Below, in pieces: positions 25,501-40,000 of a stretch of DNA of 64,000 nucleotides (position 1 is the stretch's first letter; each line of letters begins with the position of its first letter). Under the pieces are notes generated by a model that did not search any database, was not told where the DNA came from, and saw nothing but the letters and a program-made list of their open reading frames with translations. A program made the position numbers and the translations under genes. The stretch is from Albula goreensis (taxonomy: Eukaryota > Chordata > Actinopteri > Albuliformes > Albulidae), in the NCBI GenBank assembly GCA_022829145.1, contig CM040762.1:23492436-23556435 (forward strand), read 5' to 3'.

Positions 25501-28500
25501 TTCCTCAACTTGTATGAAGACCCATACAAAGCCATTTTCTCAATCGCTGAAACAGTAAAACCACTGCTTCATGGATGCAATGGAGCTGAGTTTAAATCCT
25601 AGGGCAGACAAGTCTTCCTGGTTAACACTGTTGTTGTGCAAAAGTGGTCAGTTAATTCAGTTACGTTACAAACAACATTTTGGGAAATCATTTTGATTTT
25701 ACAAATAATCATTCTCTCAATAATTGCCTATACCCATAGTACGTGGACACTCTCTTCCTTTGTATTTTCTTTTCCTTGATTTTCTTTTCACCTACATTTT
25801 AATTGTTGAAAGTGTTTTAAGTTTATTCCCACAACAATGTTCCAGCTTTGCCAATGTCACTTTGTCACCCAAAGCTGTCAGAAGGCACTCAGAATGTCAT
25901 GTTTTCAATGGCTCAGCTAGTTAGATACTTTCCTAAGGATGCAATCGTCTTCGGTTTGAATCCTAGTATTTTCTAATCATGCGCATTAAGTGTTTGGATC
26001 CCCTAACCTGCCACTTGTGGCCACATTAACTACTATTATTAATCGGCACCAAGGTAAGTACGGCAGGAGGAGTAAGGAGACAGTTGGGTAGTAGTGTTGT
26101 GGGTGATGTGGGCAGTTGGGCAGTAACGTTGTGGAAGAGCTGGAAGAGGCGGGTGGGATGGCAGGCAGGAACGCTGCAGGCCACGGATGTGCATGTGTGA
26201 TTGTTCATAGGGATGATGTTCTCTATCGGGTCAGACAGTGACACACATGACTTTACCATTATGCACAACTTCAGCCTGACAGGAGGGTCATAATCTGTAT
26301 TCAGACAAATAGTTACAGACCAAGGACTGAGCCTTGGGGTACACAAGGTTTCTCTGTGTGACAAAAGAAGGCTCAGCCAGTGTCCCAGGCCTTCAGCCCA
26401 GAAGGGCTGGCCAGTGGCATCCAGAACTTCATACTGACCCAAGAGGGAGGGAATGAGAATGTATGTGACAGTGCGGTAGGAATTCCTCTCCGTCGAGAGA
26501 CCAGCACAGCAGCCAGCCTGGCCCGGGTCCAGGAAATAATTCCCTTAAAAGAAATGACAGCAGCTTTTGAAAAGCCTGCTCGAGGTTTCTGAAGAGGAAA
26601 GGGATACGGGGAAAATTGACAGAAAATTTGGACTTGTGACAGATCAATAGAGGACAGACATAAGCCTGTTTGAGAGCTGGTGCGGATTCAGTCATAAGAG
26701 GATTTTTATCCTGCTAAAAAACATGCCTGAACTTCAGATTATAAGCAGTATGTTTCCTTTGTGTAAGCATCCTATGCCACATGTTGGGTGTTAAAACCAA
26801 CATCTATTTTATCACCCTGGTTGCTGTCTCTGATGCAACAATTTTTCCAAGTCCTGTATGCATGTTTTTTTCTTTCATTGTTGAGCTGGTGTGTGCGTAC
26901 GTGCGTGGGTATGTGTTTCCTTTGGTTTTGGCATATACATTTGTGTTGTGTATGTGTGTGTGTGTGTGTTGTCAGGCACATGTTTACATCAATTATTGTT
27001 GTTACTGTAGTGTCATTCATATATGCAGTAGTAATATTGATACCTTGATTGTTTCCTTTGATAAAAGAGATAAAAACTGAACCTGAAGGTAAGAGACAGA
27101 ATCTATGCTCAGAGTCAGTGAATGTTACGCGTACGAACGTGTCTGTGTATGCCTGTGACAGGGTGGTGTGTCTGTGTGTTTTTGAAAGCGTGTTCCTTTT
27201 CACCATGAATATGTGACTGCATGAATACACATTTTAATAAGCTTGTAGAATCATCCTACACCTTGCTCTGATTTCCTCATAATCCTATTTTGTAAGGGGA
27301 GAAACATGAAGAAGCAGTGAGGAATGGATTGGATGTTTACATTTGTATTCGGCATGTAAAATTTTGGATCATTTTTATACGGTGTGTGTGAGTGCGCGCG
27401 CGTTTGTTTGTGTTCTTAGGTTTTGCTGTATGCATTTATGATTGTGTGTGTGTGTATGTGTGTGCATGAGTGTAGTGCGGAGACTGCATAATTATACATG
27501 TATGTGGATACAATTTTATTTTTTAGAGTCACCCCCAACTTTGCATTCTTCTCTTACAAATAGTATATAGAGCATTTTCTTACTTTTCTGAAAGCATTTT
27601 ATACTATCCCTCCGCTGATTTCCCTTCCTTTGGGCTATTTTGAACACTCTGCTCTTTGTGTTGAAGTATGACAGTATGGTGGCAAATGATGATGGTTATG
27701 ACTGGAAGTAGGCCACGGTTCTACCGATGTGTTGCTTTCCATTTCTTCATTGAAGGTAGACAGTATATTTAAAGAACAAACCTGGATCCCTCAAAACTGC
27801 TGTTTATGATAGCCTTTGATTGTCACATTGTGTGTCCATAAATGTAGTTGAGAGACTGCCTGTGACATTGGTTTGACAGCTGGATGGATTTGTGTGTTTG
27901 GCAATTATTAAAAACCAACACATTTTAATAGTTATATGTACTAAAATGTTGTATATGTATGGTTTATTTCTGTTGATAGAGAAGGCGCCTGAAGCTAAAG
28001 GTAAGAGTGTGAAAATCTGCACGGTCGTCTGACTGCGTGCTTGTGTTGCGTGTGTTTATGTAACACTCTTGGAGTGTAGTGTTTACTTTAGAGAGCAAAG
28101 AAATCGTTTGATTGGATGATAGCATAAGTAACTTGGTTTTTCCATCCTAAAAGGTGTACTGAAGTTTAGCCAGACTTTATATTTTAAAGTTTATATAGTT
28201 TTTATTTATGTACATTTTTTAAATTTATGCCAGCATGTCATTACACTTATTGTATTAATCTACATTCACTGAGCTCAGCTACCGTCTTTCAAACTTTTTA
28301 TTCAGCGTCAGAGGCACCTCCTGCAGAGATTGGTAAGAGGATTTCAGATTACATTTTTTTTTAACAATAGAACGGGGTATGCGTGTTTTGGTTACTGGTG
28401 TGTTGTGGGAAAGTTCTGAGTTGGCATGGAATGACCCTTGTGTAGGTATGCCCACGTCCTGTTTTTGGTTTGCCGTGGGTCACGTCTCAAGTCTAAACAA

Positions 28501-30958
28501 TGTGTAAATGGTCACAAATGAGACATACAGCAAATATGTTTTTAAACAATTGCCAGTGTTGACTGTAGTCAACTGATATGACCGCAAGCAATGGCTGAAC
28601 AAAAACATCGAAACTTTTTTTTGTATAGTCTGTATCTAAAAATCATGCACATATTCTGACTTCCAAAACATAAGGAGCTGAACGAATGATTTTGGCAGTG
28701 AATCAAACTCCTCTGTTTGAAACTTCATGCTAGGTGGATTTCCCATGGTTAAGGTTTGGGTCTGCGAGAGTAAATCTTTATCTGTCAATATTTATTTTTA
28801 TCCGCCCTTACGTTGGCTATAATGTGATCTGTTTTATATCATTTCCGTGGCACTGTGGGGATGGGTGTGGGTGTTATAACATTTCTTCCAGGCCCTGCTG
28901 ATGTGGTCGATTTGGCTGTCTCTTCAAAGTGAACACACTCAGAGGGCACCGTTTTATGCAGCACCCATGCCACTCTCAGAACATAAGGGCAAACATTCTT
29001 GGGGCATACATTTCATGCATTTTTCTCCATATTCCTTGAACACAAAAACATTTCCTTCATTAATACGTCCTTGTGAGCTTGACAAAATTAGCTCTGAACG
29101 ATGTACCGGACCTAATAATGTTCGAGGAATGTTCACATAATAACACAATATATCAATCCCCAAGGAAAATATGACCTATTTTTTTGTAGTTCTGGGAACG
29201 TTTTCTGTTAACTGGGCATAAGCACAATGAAATAATTCAATACATAAATAATATTCAGCTTAATAATATATATCCAGGGTCCAGCTGAACTAGATTTGCC
29301 TAATTTTGTTAATTGTGGAAAATCTATACATGTTCATTATGAAAACCATTCAGTGAAATATGACATGAATTATCCTGTCCTGAGTGGAGTTAAAGTGAGA
29401 ATTCAACCCGTAGAAAGTGTTAATATACAATATTTCTAATATTTAGTTTTGCATTGAGAACATAAACAGAGATTTTGGCACCAAAATAAAATTGGGTACC
29501 TACAAAAATGTTGGCAACACGTGTAAGATCCATGTACGCCATGTTCTGATCTGTTACATCAAAATCCTATCTTTTCAGCTTCAGAAGCGCAACCTCCAGA
29601 AGAGGGTAAGAGTTTGTTGTGTTGAATGTGTGAACATGTAGGTTTTCGAAGTGTATGCTACTGTATAGCCTTGTGGAAATGTTTTTCCGCGGTGGAGAGA
29701 TGGTGGAGGTCTGCGGGGCATTCTCTGCTCATATACTGTGCGTTTTGCAGTACTCGGGGGGTTGTGTGGAAAGAACGACAGACCCACCGTTTCCTTGTTC
29801 GGTTCTGGTTCTCATCCTCAAGCGCCTGCTACCTCTCCTTTCGCTGTTTTCTGCCCCTTATTTCCCCCACCATATAGCCCCAAGCCTTTATGGGGCCCTA
29901 AGCAGAATTTGATCCCCCGTCGCCCTCTGGGACGCTTCAAGTGCTCTTTGGGGCCCTCTGGTGGCCACGGGGGCCCTAAGCAGGCGCTTAGTTCACTCAT
30001 GTCTCGAGCCAACCCTGCTGCCATTCCTTAGACTCTTAACTCTGACAAGACGTCAGTCTTTCACCCAGCGTACTCTAACTCACAGGTGCAGCAGCTCGCA
30101 CTTCACCATATTTTATTCATTGCCCTGCTTTCAGTGAAGTACGACAGGAGCAAGCTCTGAGGGACAGATAATATTAAGCTTAAAGAGTGGTATTCCTAAG
30201 AGGGCTAGAAGGACAGTTTATCTGAGACATGAACACGATTGCAATATATTCAAAAGGGGCATGTACCTTATGAACTATATTATTAGTGAACAATTAAACT
30301 TATGTCCATATTTATCCGACACTTCTGATAGTGGGTTATTCTATTACACTGTATATAAATATACTATATACAGGACCCAGTTTTGTCCTGACCTAGCACT
30401 ACTTTCCATTTGGAATATTTGCATATTTAGTTTGCATATCATTGTAATTAACCTGATAACTTGATCCATGGACATACGATGCATACATACAGAGTAATGT
30501 GAGGTACCAGAGTGGCATAACATTAACATTGGATTAACATTGGATTTCCACACACATGCTTCTACAATGGTTGACCTTCTTTTGTTTTGATATTCCACAC
30601 AACGTTTGCAAAGACTGCATCGAAATGTCCCTTTTAATATTTCTCCTTCAGATGCAGGCTAGGGTGCAACTGAATGTCGTATGTACATTTCACTTTGCGG
30701 TTGTGTGTGTGTGTTTATGCACTTATATGAGGGTCTCAGTGAAGTCTTCTCTTATTGAGCTCTCGTCCCCTAATGAAATCCTGTCTTTCAGTATCCGAAG
30801 CTCCACCTGCAGAACAGGGTAAGAGCTCTGCGGAGAGACCATGATGTCAGGATGTCTGTTTGTGTGCTCAGATACAGTACTTGTGTGCATGTATCATAGT
30901 GAGTGAGGAATGTGTGTTTGTGGAAGTCGGGGTGTGTGATGGAGACTGTGTGAAAACC

Positions 30959-31050
<92 letters not shown>

Positions 31051-34000
31051 AGAACAATATGAATACACCGGGCTGAAATTCCCCTCTTTGAAACACTGTG
31101 TTTCAGTCTCCGAAGCAGTGCCTGCAGCAGAGGGTAAGCACTTTTTGGCTGTCTGCATGAATGAGTCTTCATTTTTCCTTTTTTGGATTAAGAGTAATAC
31201 AGTTATTTTGATGAATTATAAATAAAACATATATTACAATAAAAGTTCAAATTATTATATAAAAAGCACAATTGGATATGACATTGAAAAATGTGATGCT
31301 TCATTTGCACAGTCCTGATTAATTAAAGTAACACTTGATTGCCGTTTGATTTTGAACTTTTATTAACATTTTGAAGTTCATGGTGATTAGCGCCTTTCAA
31401 ACGAAGATCTGCGATCGGCTGGGAGAAATCCGGCCCTCCACGGGCCCCATGTTGCCCGGTGGGCTAATTACAATTATTAAGCTAACGTGCGAATATATTT
31501 AGTTTTCATGCAGTGCATAAAACCAAGTAGCAGTCAAACAGGGGTTCTTCAGTCTTCTCCGCCAACCCAAAATAATCAGCGCTGTAGCCTGCAGTCGTGT
31601 CCACATAATCATTTACGTGCATCAACAGGAGGAGATAGCATGCTGTCTCTGTGGTAGACTCCAGACATGGAGCCATGAGTTAAAACTATGGGTTCAGTGC
31701 AGTACCTGCTTTAAATGTACTCGTAAAACTGTCGGAGTTGTTGTTCTGAGTTCATAAATAATACCAAGCTCCATATTTATTCCGTTCTGGGTGTAGCTTG
31801 GATGGCTACAGAAATCTGAAAGCTGCCATTTACATGACATTCAGGAGGCAGTCTTGACAGTTTACATTCCTACACAATATCCATTTATACAACTGGATAT
31901 GAACTGAATTAGTTTGGTACCCTCTGTAACACAATATTCACACTGCTACCCCTTCAGCTTATTACTGTACCCTCTGTAACACAATATTCACACTGCTACC
32001 CCTTCAGCTCATTACTGTACCCTCTGTAACACAATATTCACACTGCTACCCTTCAGCTCATTACTGTACCCTCTGTAACACAATATTCACACTGTTACAC
32101 CTTCAGCTCATTACTGTACCCTCTGTAACACAATATTCACACTGCTACCCCTTCAGCTTATTACTGTACCCTCTGTAACACAATATTCACACTGCTACCC
32201 CTTCAGCTCATTACTGTACCCTCTGTAACACAATATTCACACTGCTACCCCTTCAGCTCATTACTGTACCCTCTGTAACACAATATTCACACTGCTACCC
32301 CTTCAGCTCATTACTGTACCCTCTGTAACACAATATTCACACTGCTACCCCTTCAGCTTATTACTGTACCCTCTGTAACACAATATTCACACTGCTACAC
32401 CTTCAGCTCATTACTGTACCCTCTGTAACACAATATTCACACTGCTACACCTTCAGCTCATTACTGTACCCTCTGTAACACAATATTCACACTGCTACCC
32501 CTTCAGCTCATTACTGTACCCTCTGTAACACAATATTCACACTGCTACACCTTCAGCTCATTACTGTACCCTCTGTAACACAATATTCACACTGTTACAC
32601 CTTCAGCTCATTACTGTACCCTCTGTAACACAATATTCACACTGCTACACCTTCAGCTCATTACTGTACCCTCTGTAACACAATATTCACACTGTTACAC
32701 CTTCAGCTCATTACTGTACCCTCTGTAACACAATATTCACACTGCTACACCTTCAGCTCATTACTGTACCCTCTGTAACACAATATTCACACTGTTACAC
32801 CTTCAGCTCATTACTGTACCCTCTGTAACACAATATTCACACTGCTACACCTTCAGCTTATTACTGTACCCTCTGTAACACAATATTCACACTGCTACCC
32901 CTTCAGCTCATTACTGTACCCTCTGTAACACAATATTCACACTGCTACCCTTCAGCTCATTACTGTACCCTCTGTAACACAATATTCACACTGCTACACC
33001 TTCAGCTCATTACTGTACCCTCTGTAACACAATATTCACACTGCTACCCCTTCAGCTCATTACTGTACCCTCTGTAACACAACATTCACACTGCTACACC
33101 TTCACCTCATTACTGTACCCTCTGTAACACAATATTCACACTGCTACCCCTTCAGCTCATTACTGTACCCTCTGTAACACAATATTCACACTGCTACCCC
33201 TTCAGCTCATTACTGTACCCTCTGTAACACAATATTCACACTGCTACACCTTCAGCTCATTACTGTACCCTCTGTAACACAATATTCACACTGCTACCCC
33301 TTCAGCTCATTACTGTACCCTCTGTAACACAATATTCACACTGCTACCCCTTCAGCTCATTACTGTACCCTCTGTAACACAATATTCACACTGTTACACC
33401 TTCAGCTCATTACTGTACCCCGTAACACAATATTCACACTGCTACCCCTTCAGCTCATTACTGTACCCTCTGTAACACAATATTCACACTGCTACACCTT
33501 CAGCGCATTACTGTACCCTCTGTAACACAATATTCACACTGTTACACCTTCAGCTCATTACTGTACCCTCTGTAACACAATATTCACACTGCTACACCTT
33601 CAGCTCATTACTGTACCCTCTGTAACACAATATTCACACTGCTACCCCTTCACCTCATTACTGTACCCCGTAACACAATATTCACACTGCTACCCCTTCA
33701 GCTCATTACTGTACCCTCTGTAACACAATATTCACACTGTTACACCTTCAGCTCATTACTGTACCCTCTGTAACACAATATTCACACTGTTACACCTTCA
33801 GCTCATTACTGTACCCTCTGTAACACAATATTCACACTGCTACACCTTCAGCTCATTACTGTACCCCGTAACACAATATTCACACTGCTACCCCTTCAGC
33901 TCATTACTGTACCCTCTGTAACACAATATTCACACTGCTACCCCTTCAGCTCATTACTGTACCCTCTGTAACACAATATTCACACTGCTACCCCTTCAGC

Positions 34001-37000
34001 TCATTACTGTACCTCTGTAACACAATATTCACACTGCTACCCCTTTAGCTCATTACTGTACCCTCTGTAACACAATATTCACACTGCTACCCCTTCAGCT
34101 CATTACTGTACCCTCTGTAACACAATATTCACACTGCTACACCTTCAGCTCATTACTGTACCCTCTGTAACACAATATTCACACTGCTACACCTTCAGCT
34201 CATTACTGTACCCCTGTAACACAATATTCACACTGCTACCCCTTCAGCTCATTACTGTACCCTCTGTAACACAATATTCACACTGCTACCCTTCAGCTCA
34301 TTACTGTACCCTCTGTAACACAATATTCACACTGCTACCCCTTCAGCTCATTACTGTACCCTCTGTAACACAATATTCACACTGCTACCCCTTTAGCTCA
34401 TTACTGTACCCTCTGTAACACAATATTCACACTGCTACCCCTTCAGCTCATTACTGTACCCTCTGTAACACAATATTCACACTGCTACCCCTTCAGCTCA
34501 TTACTGTACCCTCTGTAACACAATATTCACACTGCTACACCTTCACCTCATTACTGTACCCCGTAACACAATATTCACACTGCTACCCCTTCAGCTCATT
34601 ACTGTACCCTCTGTAACACAATATTCACACTGCTACCCCTTCAGCTCATTACTGTACCCTCTGTAACACAATATTCACACTGCTACCCCTTCAGCTCATT
34701 ACTGTACCTCTGTAACACAATATTCACACTGCTACACCTTCACCTCATTACTGTACCCCCGTAACACAATATTCACACTGCTACCCCTTCAGCTCATTAC
34801 TGTACCTCTGTAACACAATATTCACACTGCTACCCCTTCAGCTCATTACTGTACCTCTGTAACACAATATTCACACTGTTACACCTTCACCTCATTACTG
34901 TACCCCGTAACACAATATTCACACTGCTACCCCTTCAGCTCATTACTGTACCCTCTGTAACACAATATTCACACTGCTACCCTTCAGCTCATTACTGTAC
35001 CCTCTGTAACACAATATTCACACTGCTACCCTTCAGCTCATTACTGTACCCTCTGTAACACAATATTCACACTGCTACCCCTTCAGCTCATTACTGTACC
35101 CTCTGTAACACAATATTCACACTGCTACCCCTTTAGCTCATTACTGTACCCTCTGTAACACAATATTCACACTGTTACACCTTCAGCTCATTACTGTACC
35201 CTCTGTAACACAATATTCACACTGCTACCCCTTCAGCTTATTACTGTACCCTCTGTAACACAATATTCACACTGCTACCCCTTCAGCTCATTACTGTACC
35301 ATCTGTAACACAATATTCACACTGCTACCCCTTCAGCTCATTACTGTACCCTCTGTAACACAATATTCACACTGCTACACCTTCAGCTCATTACTGTACC
35401 CTCTGTAACACAATATTCACACTGTTACACCTTCACCTCATTACTGTACCCTCTGTAACACAATATTCACACTGCTACCCCTTCAGCTCATTACTGTACC
35501 CTCTGTAACACAATATTCACACTGCTACCCCTTCAGCTCATTACTGTACCCTCTGTAACACAATATTCACACTGCTACCCCTTCAGCTCATTACTGTACC
35601 CTCTGTAACACAATATTCACACTGCTACCCCTTCAGCTCATTACTGTACCCTCTGTAACACAATATTCACACTGCTACACCTTCAGCGCATTACTGTACC
35701 CTCTGTAACACAATATTCACACTGTTACACCTTCAGCTCATTACTGTACCCTCTGTAACACAATATTCACACTGCTACCCCTTCAGCTCATTACTGTACC
35801 CTCTGTAACACAATATTCACACTGCTACCCCTTCAGCTCATTACTGTACCCTCTGTAACACAATATTCACACTGCTACCCCTTTAGCTCATTACTGTACC
35901 CTCTGTAACACAATATTCACACTGCTACCCCTTCAGCTTATTACTGTACCCTCTCTAACACAATATTCACACTGCTACACCTTCAGCTCATTACTGTACC
36001 CTCTGTAACACAATATTCACACTGCTACCCCTTCAGCTCATTACTGTACCCTCTGTAACACAATATTCACACTGTTACACCTTCAGCTCATTACTGTACC
36101 CTCTGTAACACAATATTCACACTGCTACCCCTTCAGCTCATTACTGTACCCTCTGTAACACAATATTCACACTGCTACACCTTCAGCTCATTACTGTACC
36201 CTCTGTAACACAATATTCACACTGTTACACCTTCAGCTCATTACTGTACCCTCTGTAACACAATATTCACACTGCTACACCTTCAGCTCATTACTGTACC
36301 CTCTGTAACACAATATTCACACTGCTACACCTTCAGCTCATTACTGTACCCTCTGTAACACAATATTCACACTGTTACACCTTCAGCTCATTACTGTACC
36401 CTCTGTAACACAATATTCACACTGCTACCCCTTCACCTCATTACTGTACCCTCTGTAACACAATATTCACACTGCTACCCCTTTAGCTTATTTAGTTTAA
36501 GTGTAATAAGATCCTGCAAACAAATTGTTTTGAAAACATAAAACTGTATTTATGCTGTAAATAGAAATGTAAATAAAAATATGATCCAGACTTTGAAAAA
36601 TATTTTACCTAACTGTGTACATTTGTCCATGTTTGAACATCTATTCCAATTGTTTCTTTTGATTAATAGAGAAAATACCTGATACCGAAGGTAAGACAAA
36701 GAAATATTGCAAAGAGAAAGAGTGAGAAAGGGCATGTGTGCGTGCATGCATGCACGCGTTATTTAACATTTCATATTCAGAAGAAGGCTAGTGTGAGTTA
36801 AAAATACTATGTGGAATTGAAAATTTTGTTCAATCCAGTTATGAAGATTCCTTATAAAATATAAAAACTTATCTATGTTGTGATTATATTGATAATATGT
36901 CATACAATGTGACACTTCCTGATAATATATCCAAATGCACTCTTATGCTGAGTAAGCTAGAGTCACTTCTGTCACTGATGTCATTCGTCATTAACATTCA

Positions 37001-40000
37001 TTATGTCCAGTATGTATATTTCTGCTTGTGTGTGTGTGTGTGTGTGTGTGTGGCTGAGAGAGAGAAAGTGTGTGTGTGCATTTATGCACTTATATCAGGG
37101 TCTCAGTACAGTCTACTCTTGTTGAGCTCCAGTCTCCCTAATGAAATCCTGTCTTTCAGTATCCGAAGCTCCACCTGCAGAACAGGGTAAGAGCTTTCAC
37201 ACTGTGGTGAGACTGTGATGTCAGGATGTCTGTTTGTGTGTTTAGGTACTCGTGTGCATGTATCATAGTGAGTGTGGAATGTTTGTTTGTGGAGGTCAGG
37301 ATGTGTGATGGAGACTGTGTGAAAGCCTGTCTGTATGGGAGTGTGTAAGAGTGTGTCAGTACACTATGAAAACACTGGGCTGAAATTCCCCTCTTTGAAA
37401 CACTGTGTTTCAGTCGCCGAAGCAGTGCCTGCAGCAGAGGGTAAGCGCTTTTCGGCCTCAGTTTGTCTGCATCAGGCTGTGTGTGTGTATACTTCAGGTT
37501 TGTTTTTGTTTATGTTGCCTCTGAGTGCACATTGAGTGTGTACTTTCTTGTGTATGTTTGTCTTAGTGCACTCAAGTGTGCTTTACTGGGTTTACTGTGT
37601 ATGTGTGTTTACGTCAGAGTGTCTATGCGTTAGGGCTGGGTCCCTGTTTTGTCCCTGTTCAGAGGAACACTTACATTAAGGCTATGAAAATAAACCATGA
37701 AACTGCTTTATCCATCATGCCGCAGCAGTAGTGTATGTAGTATTTAGATGTAGACTACCTTTTGAAGATTATAAACATCACTTCAGCAGTAGTTCTAATG
37801 ATAATAGCAAAATGAATTTTTATTGGATTGATTGGAGTTTTTTTTAAGCAAGGCATGCAGTTTGTCTTTGCGTGTGGTTTTCTCATTGCTGAGAAGTTGA
37901 AGCAATTAGCTAATGAAGCAATGTGTCTCGGTCGTAAAACGCAAGCTGAGTGAATTTGATCATATATCGTTCATAATTGCATTTAAGCAAAAATTATGGG
38001 ATTTTGCATGCAGTTTACATTGGATCGGAACAGGTTTCACAGGTGTTCTACCCTGTCAGTATTGTGTGTGGAAATTAAAAAAAAAAAAACAAAAAAAAAC
38101 CAAGGCTTTAAAGGCGCATATATGAGGGTCTTGGTACAGTCTTCTCTTATTGAGCTCCAGTCTCCCTAATGAAATCCTGTTTTTCAGTATCCGAAGCTCC
38201 ACCTGCAGAACAGGGTAAGAGCACTGCGGAGAGACCGTGATGTCAGGATGTCTGTTTGTGTGCTCAGATACAGTACTCGTGTGCATGTATCATAGTGAGT
38301 GAGGAATGTGTGTTTGTGGAAGTTGGGGTGTGTGATGGAGACTGTGTATAAACCTGTCTGTGTGGGAGTGTGTAAGTGTGTGTCAGTACAATATGAAAAC
38401 ACTGGGCTGAAATTCCCCTCTTTGAAACACTGTGTTTCAGTCCCTGAAGCAGTGCCTGCAGCAGAGGGTAAGCACATTTTGGCCTGAGTATGTCTGCATC
38501 AGGCTGTGTGTGTATGTTTCAGGTCTGTTTGTGTGCACTTTTCCCCTTTCTGCCACCATTGTTCTATTCCCCTCTCAAGTGTACATCGTTCTTGCTGTGC
38601 ACCCCTCCTGGTGAAGCACGGTGTGTAAAGAGGTTTAAAATGAGTGGTTCAGTGTGATTTTTACAGCAGCCCTGCTGTGGAAGATTCATTGATTACAAAG
38701 GGTCATAACTTAATTTTCCATGTTTCTGCCTGCCTACTTGTGCGTGTGCAGGGCACTGTCCATGTGTATTCGTTTGTGTACATGTGCACAGGCGTCATTT
38801 ATGCGCTGGGGACATGTCCCACCCACTTTTTGAAAGCCTTTAGTTACTTGAACCCGTCGTTGTCCCCAGCACTTTTCAAAACAAACTGAGGTCCATGCAT
38901 ATGTGTGTCTGTGTGGTTTGGCTTGTATCCTTGTGAATATTTTCTGGAATATTTTCATATTTATTAAAATGTTTCAATTGTTTCCTTAGTGGAGGAGAAA
39001 CCAGAAACAGAAGGTAAATCAAAGGCTCAAAGCACAGACACAATAGTGTTGTTGGAATGAATGTAAGATCAGGCTGTATGTATAGCAGGCAGCGTATCTG
39101 TCGTGTCTATAGCAGTACATCACTGCAATGTACAAATTTACACGTGCTAAATGCAGCAGGTCCCAACACTGAAACCCTGTCTTTTTATTGGCAGAGGTCA
39201 AGCCTGCAGAAGATGGTAAGATCTTATTAAGAAGAATGTAACTGTAACACTTATTTTTCTGTATCAGTGTGTGTGTGTTTATGTGTGTGTGAATAATGAA
39301 AAATACTTCCCTTTGTTTATCTAGAGGCAAAATCTGCTGAGGCAGGTAAGAAACAGGCTGTAATAAGCCTGTAATAAACTGTAATAAACTATATATGATT
39401 ATTTATGCATGTAAGTGTGTTTATGTGTGTGTGAATAATGAATGTATGAGTGAAAAACAGAGGAATAGAATGTGTATTTTTGTATGTGTATTATTTGAGT
39501 ATATTTGTTATGGTATGAGTACTTCCTTGAATCTGGATACCTCTGAATGAGTCACTGTCTCTCTGTCTGTCTGTGAGTTCAGCAGTGTGTTCAGTACTCT
39601 CAGTCTGTCTGTGAGATCAGCAGTGTGTTCAGTACTCTCAGTCTGTCTGTGAGTTCAGCAGTGTGTTCAGTACTCTCAGTCTGTCTGTGAGATCATCAGT
39701 GTGTTCAGTACTCTCAGTCTGTCTGTGAGTTCAGCAGTGTGTTCAGTACTCTCAGTCTGTCTGTGAGTTCATCAGTGTGTTCAGTACTCTCAGTCTGTCT
39801 GTGAGTTCATCAGTGTGTTCAGTACTCTCAGTCTGTCAGTGAGTTCAGCAGTGTGTTCAGTACTCTCAGTCTGTCTGTGAGTTCATCAGTGTGTTCAGTA
39901 CTCTCAGTCTGTCTGTGAGTTCATCAGTGTGTTCAGTACTCTCAGTCTGTCTGTGAGTTCAGCAGTGTGTTCAGTACTCTGTCTGTCTGTGAGTTCATCA

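Noticed and set aside
31915..36492. CRISPR-like regular repeats
   Set aside because: Units are contiguous with no unique spacers, and the genome is a vertebrate one. This is a satellite array.
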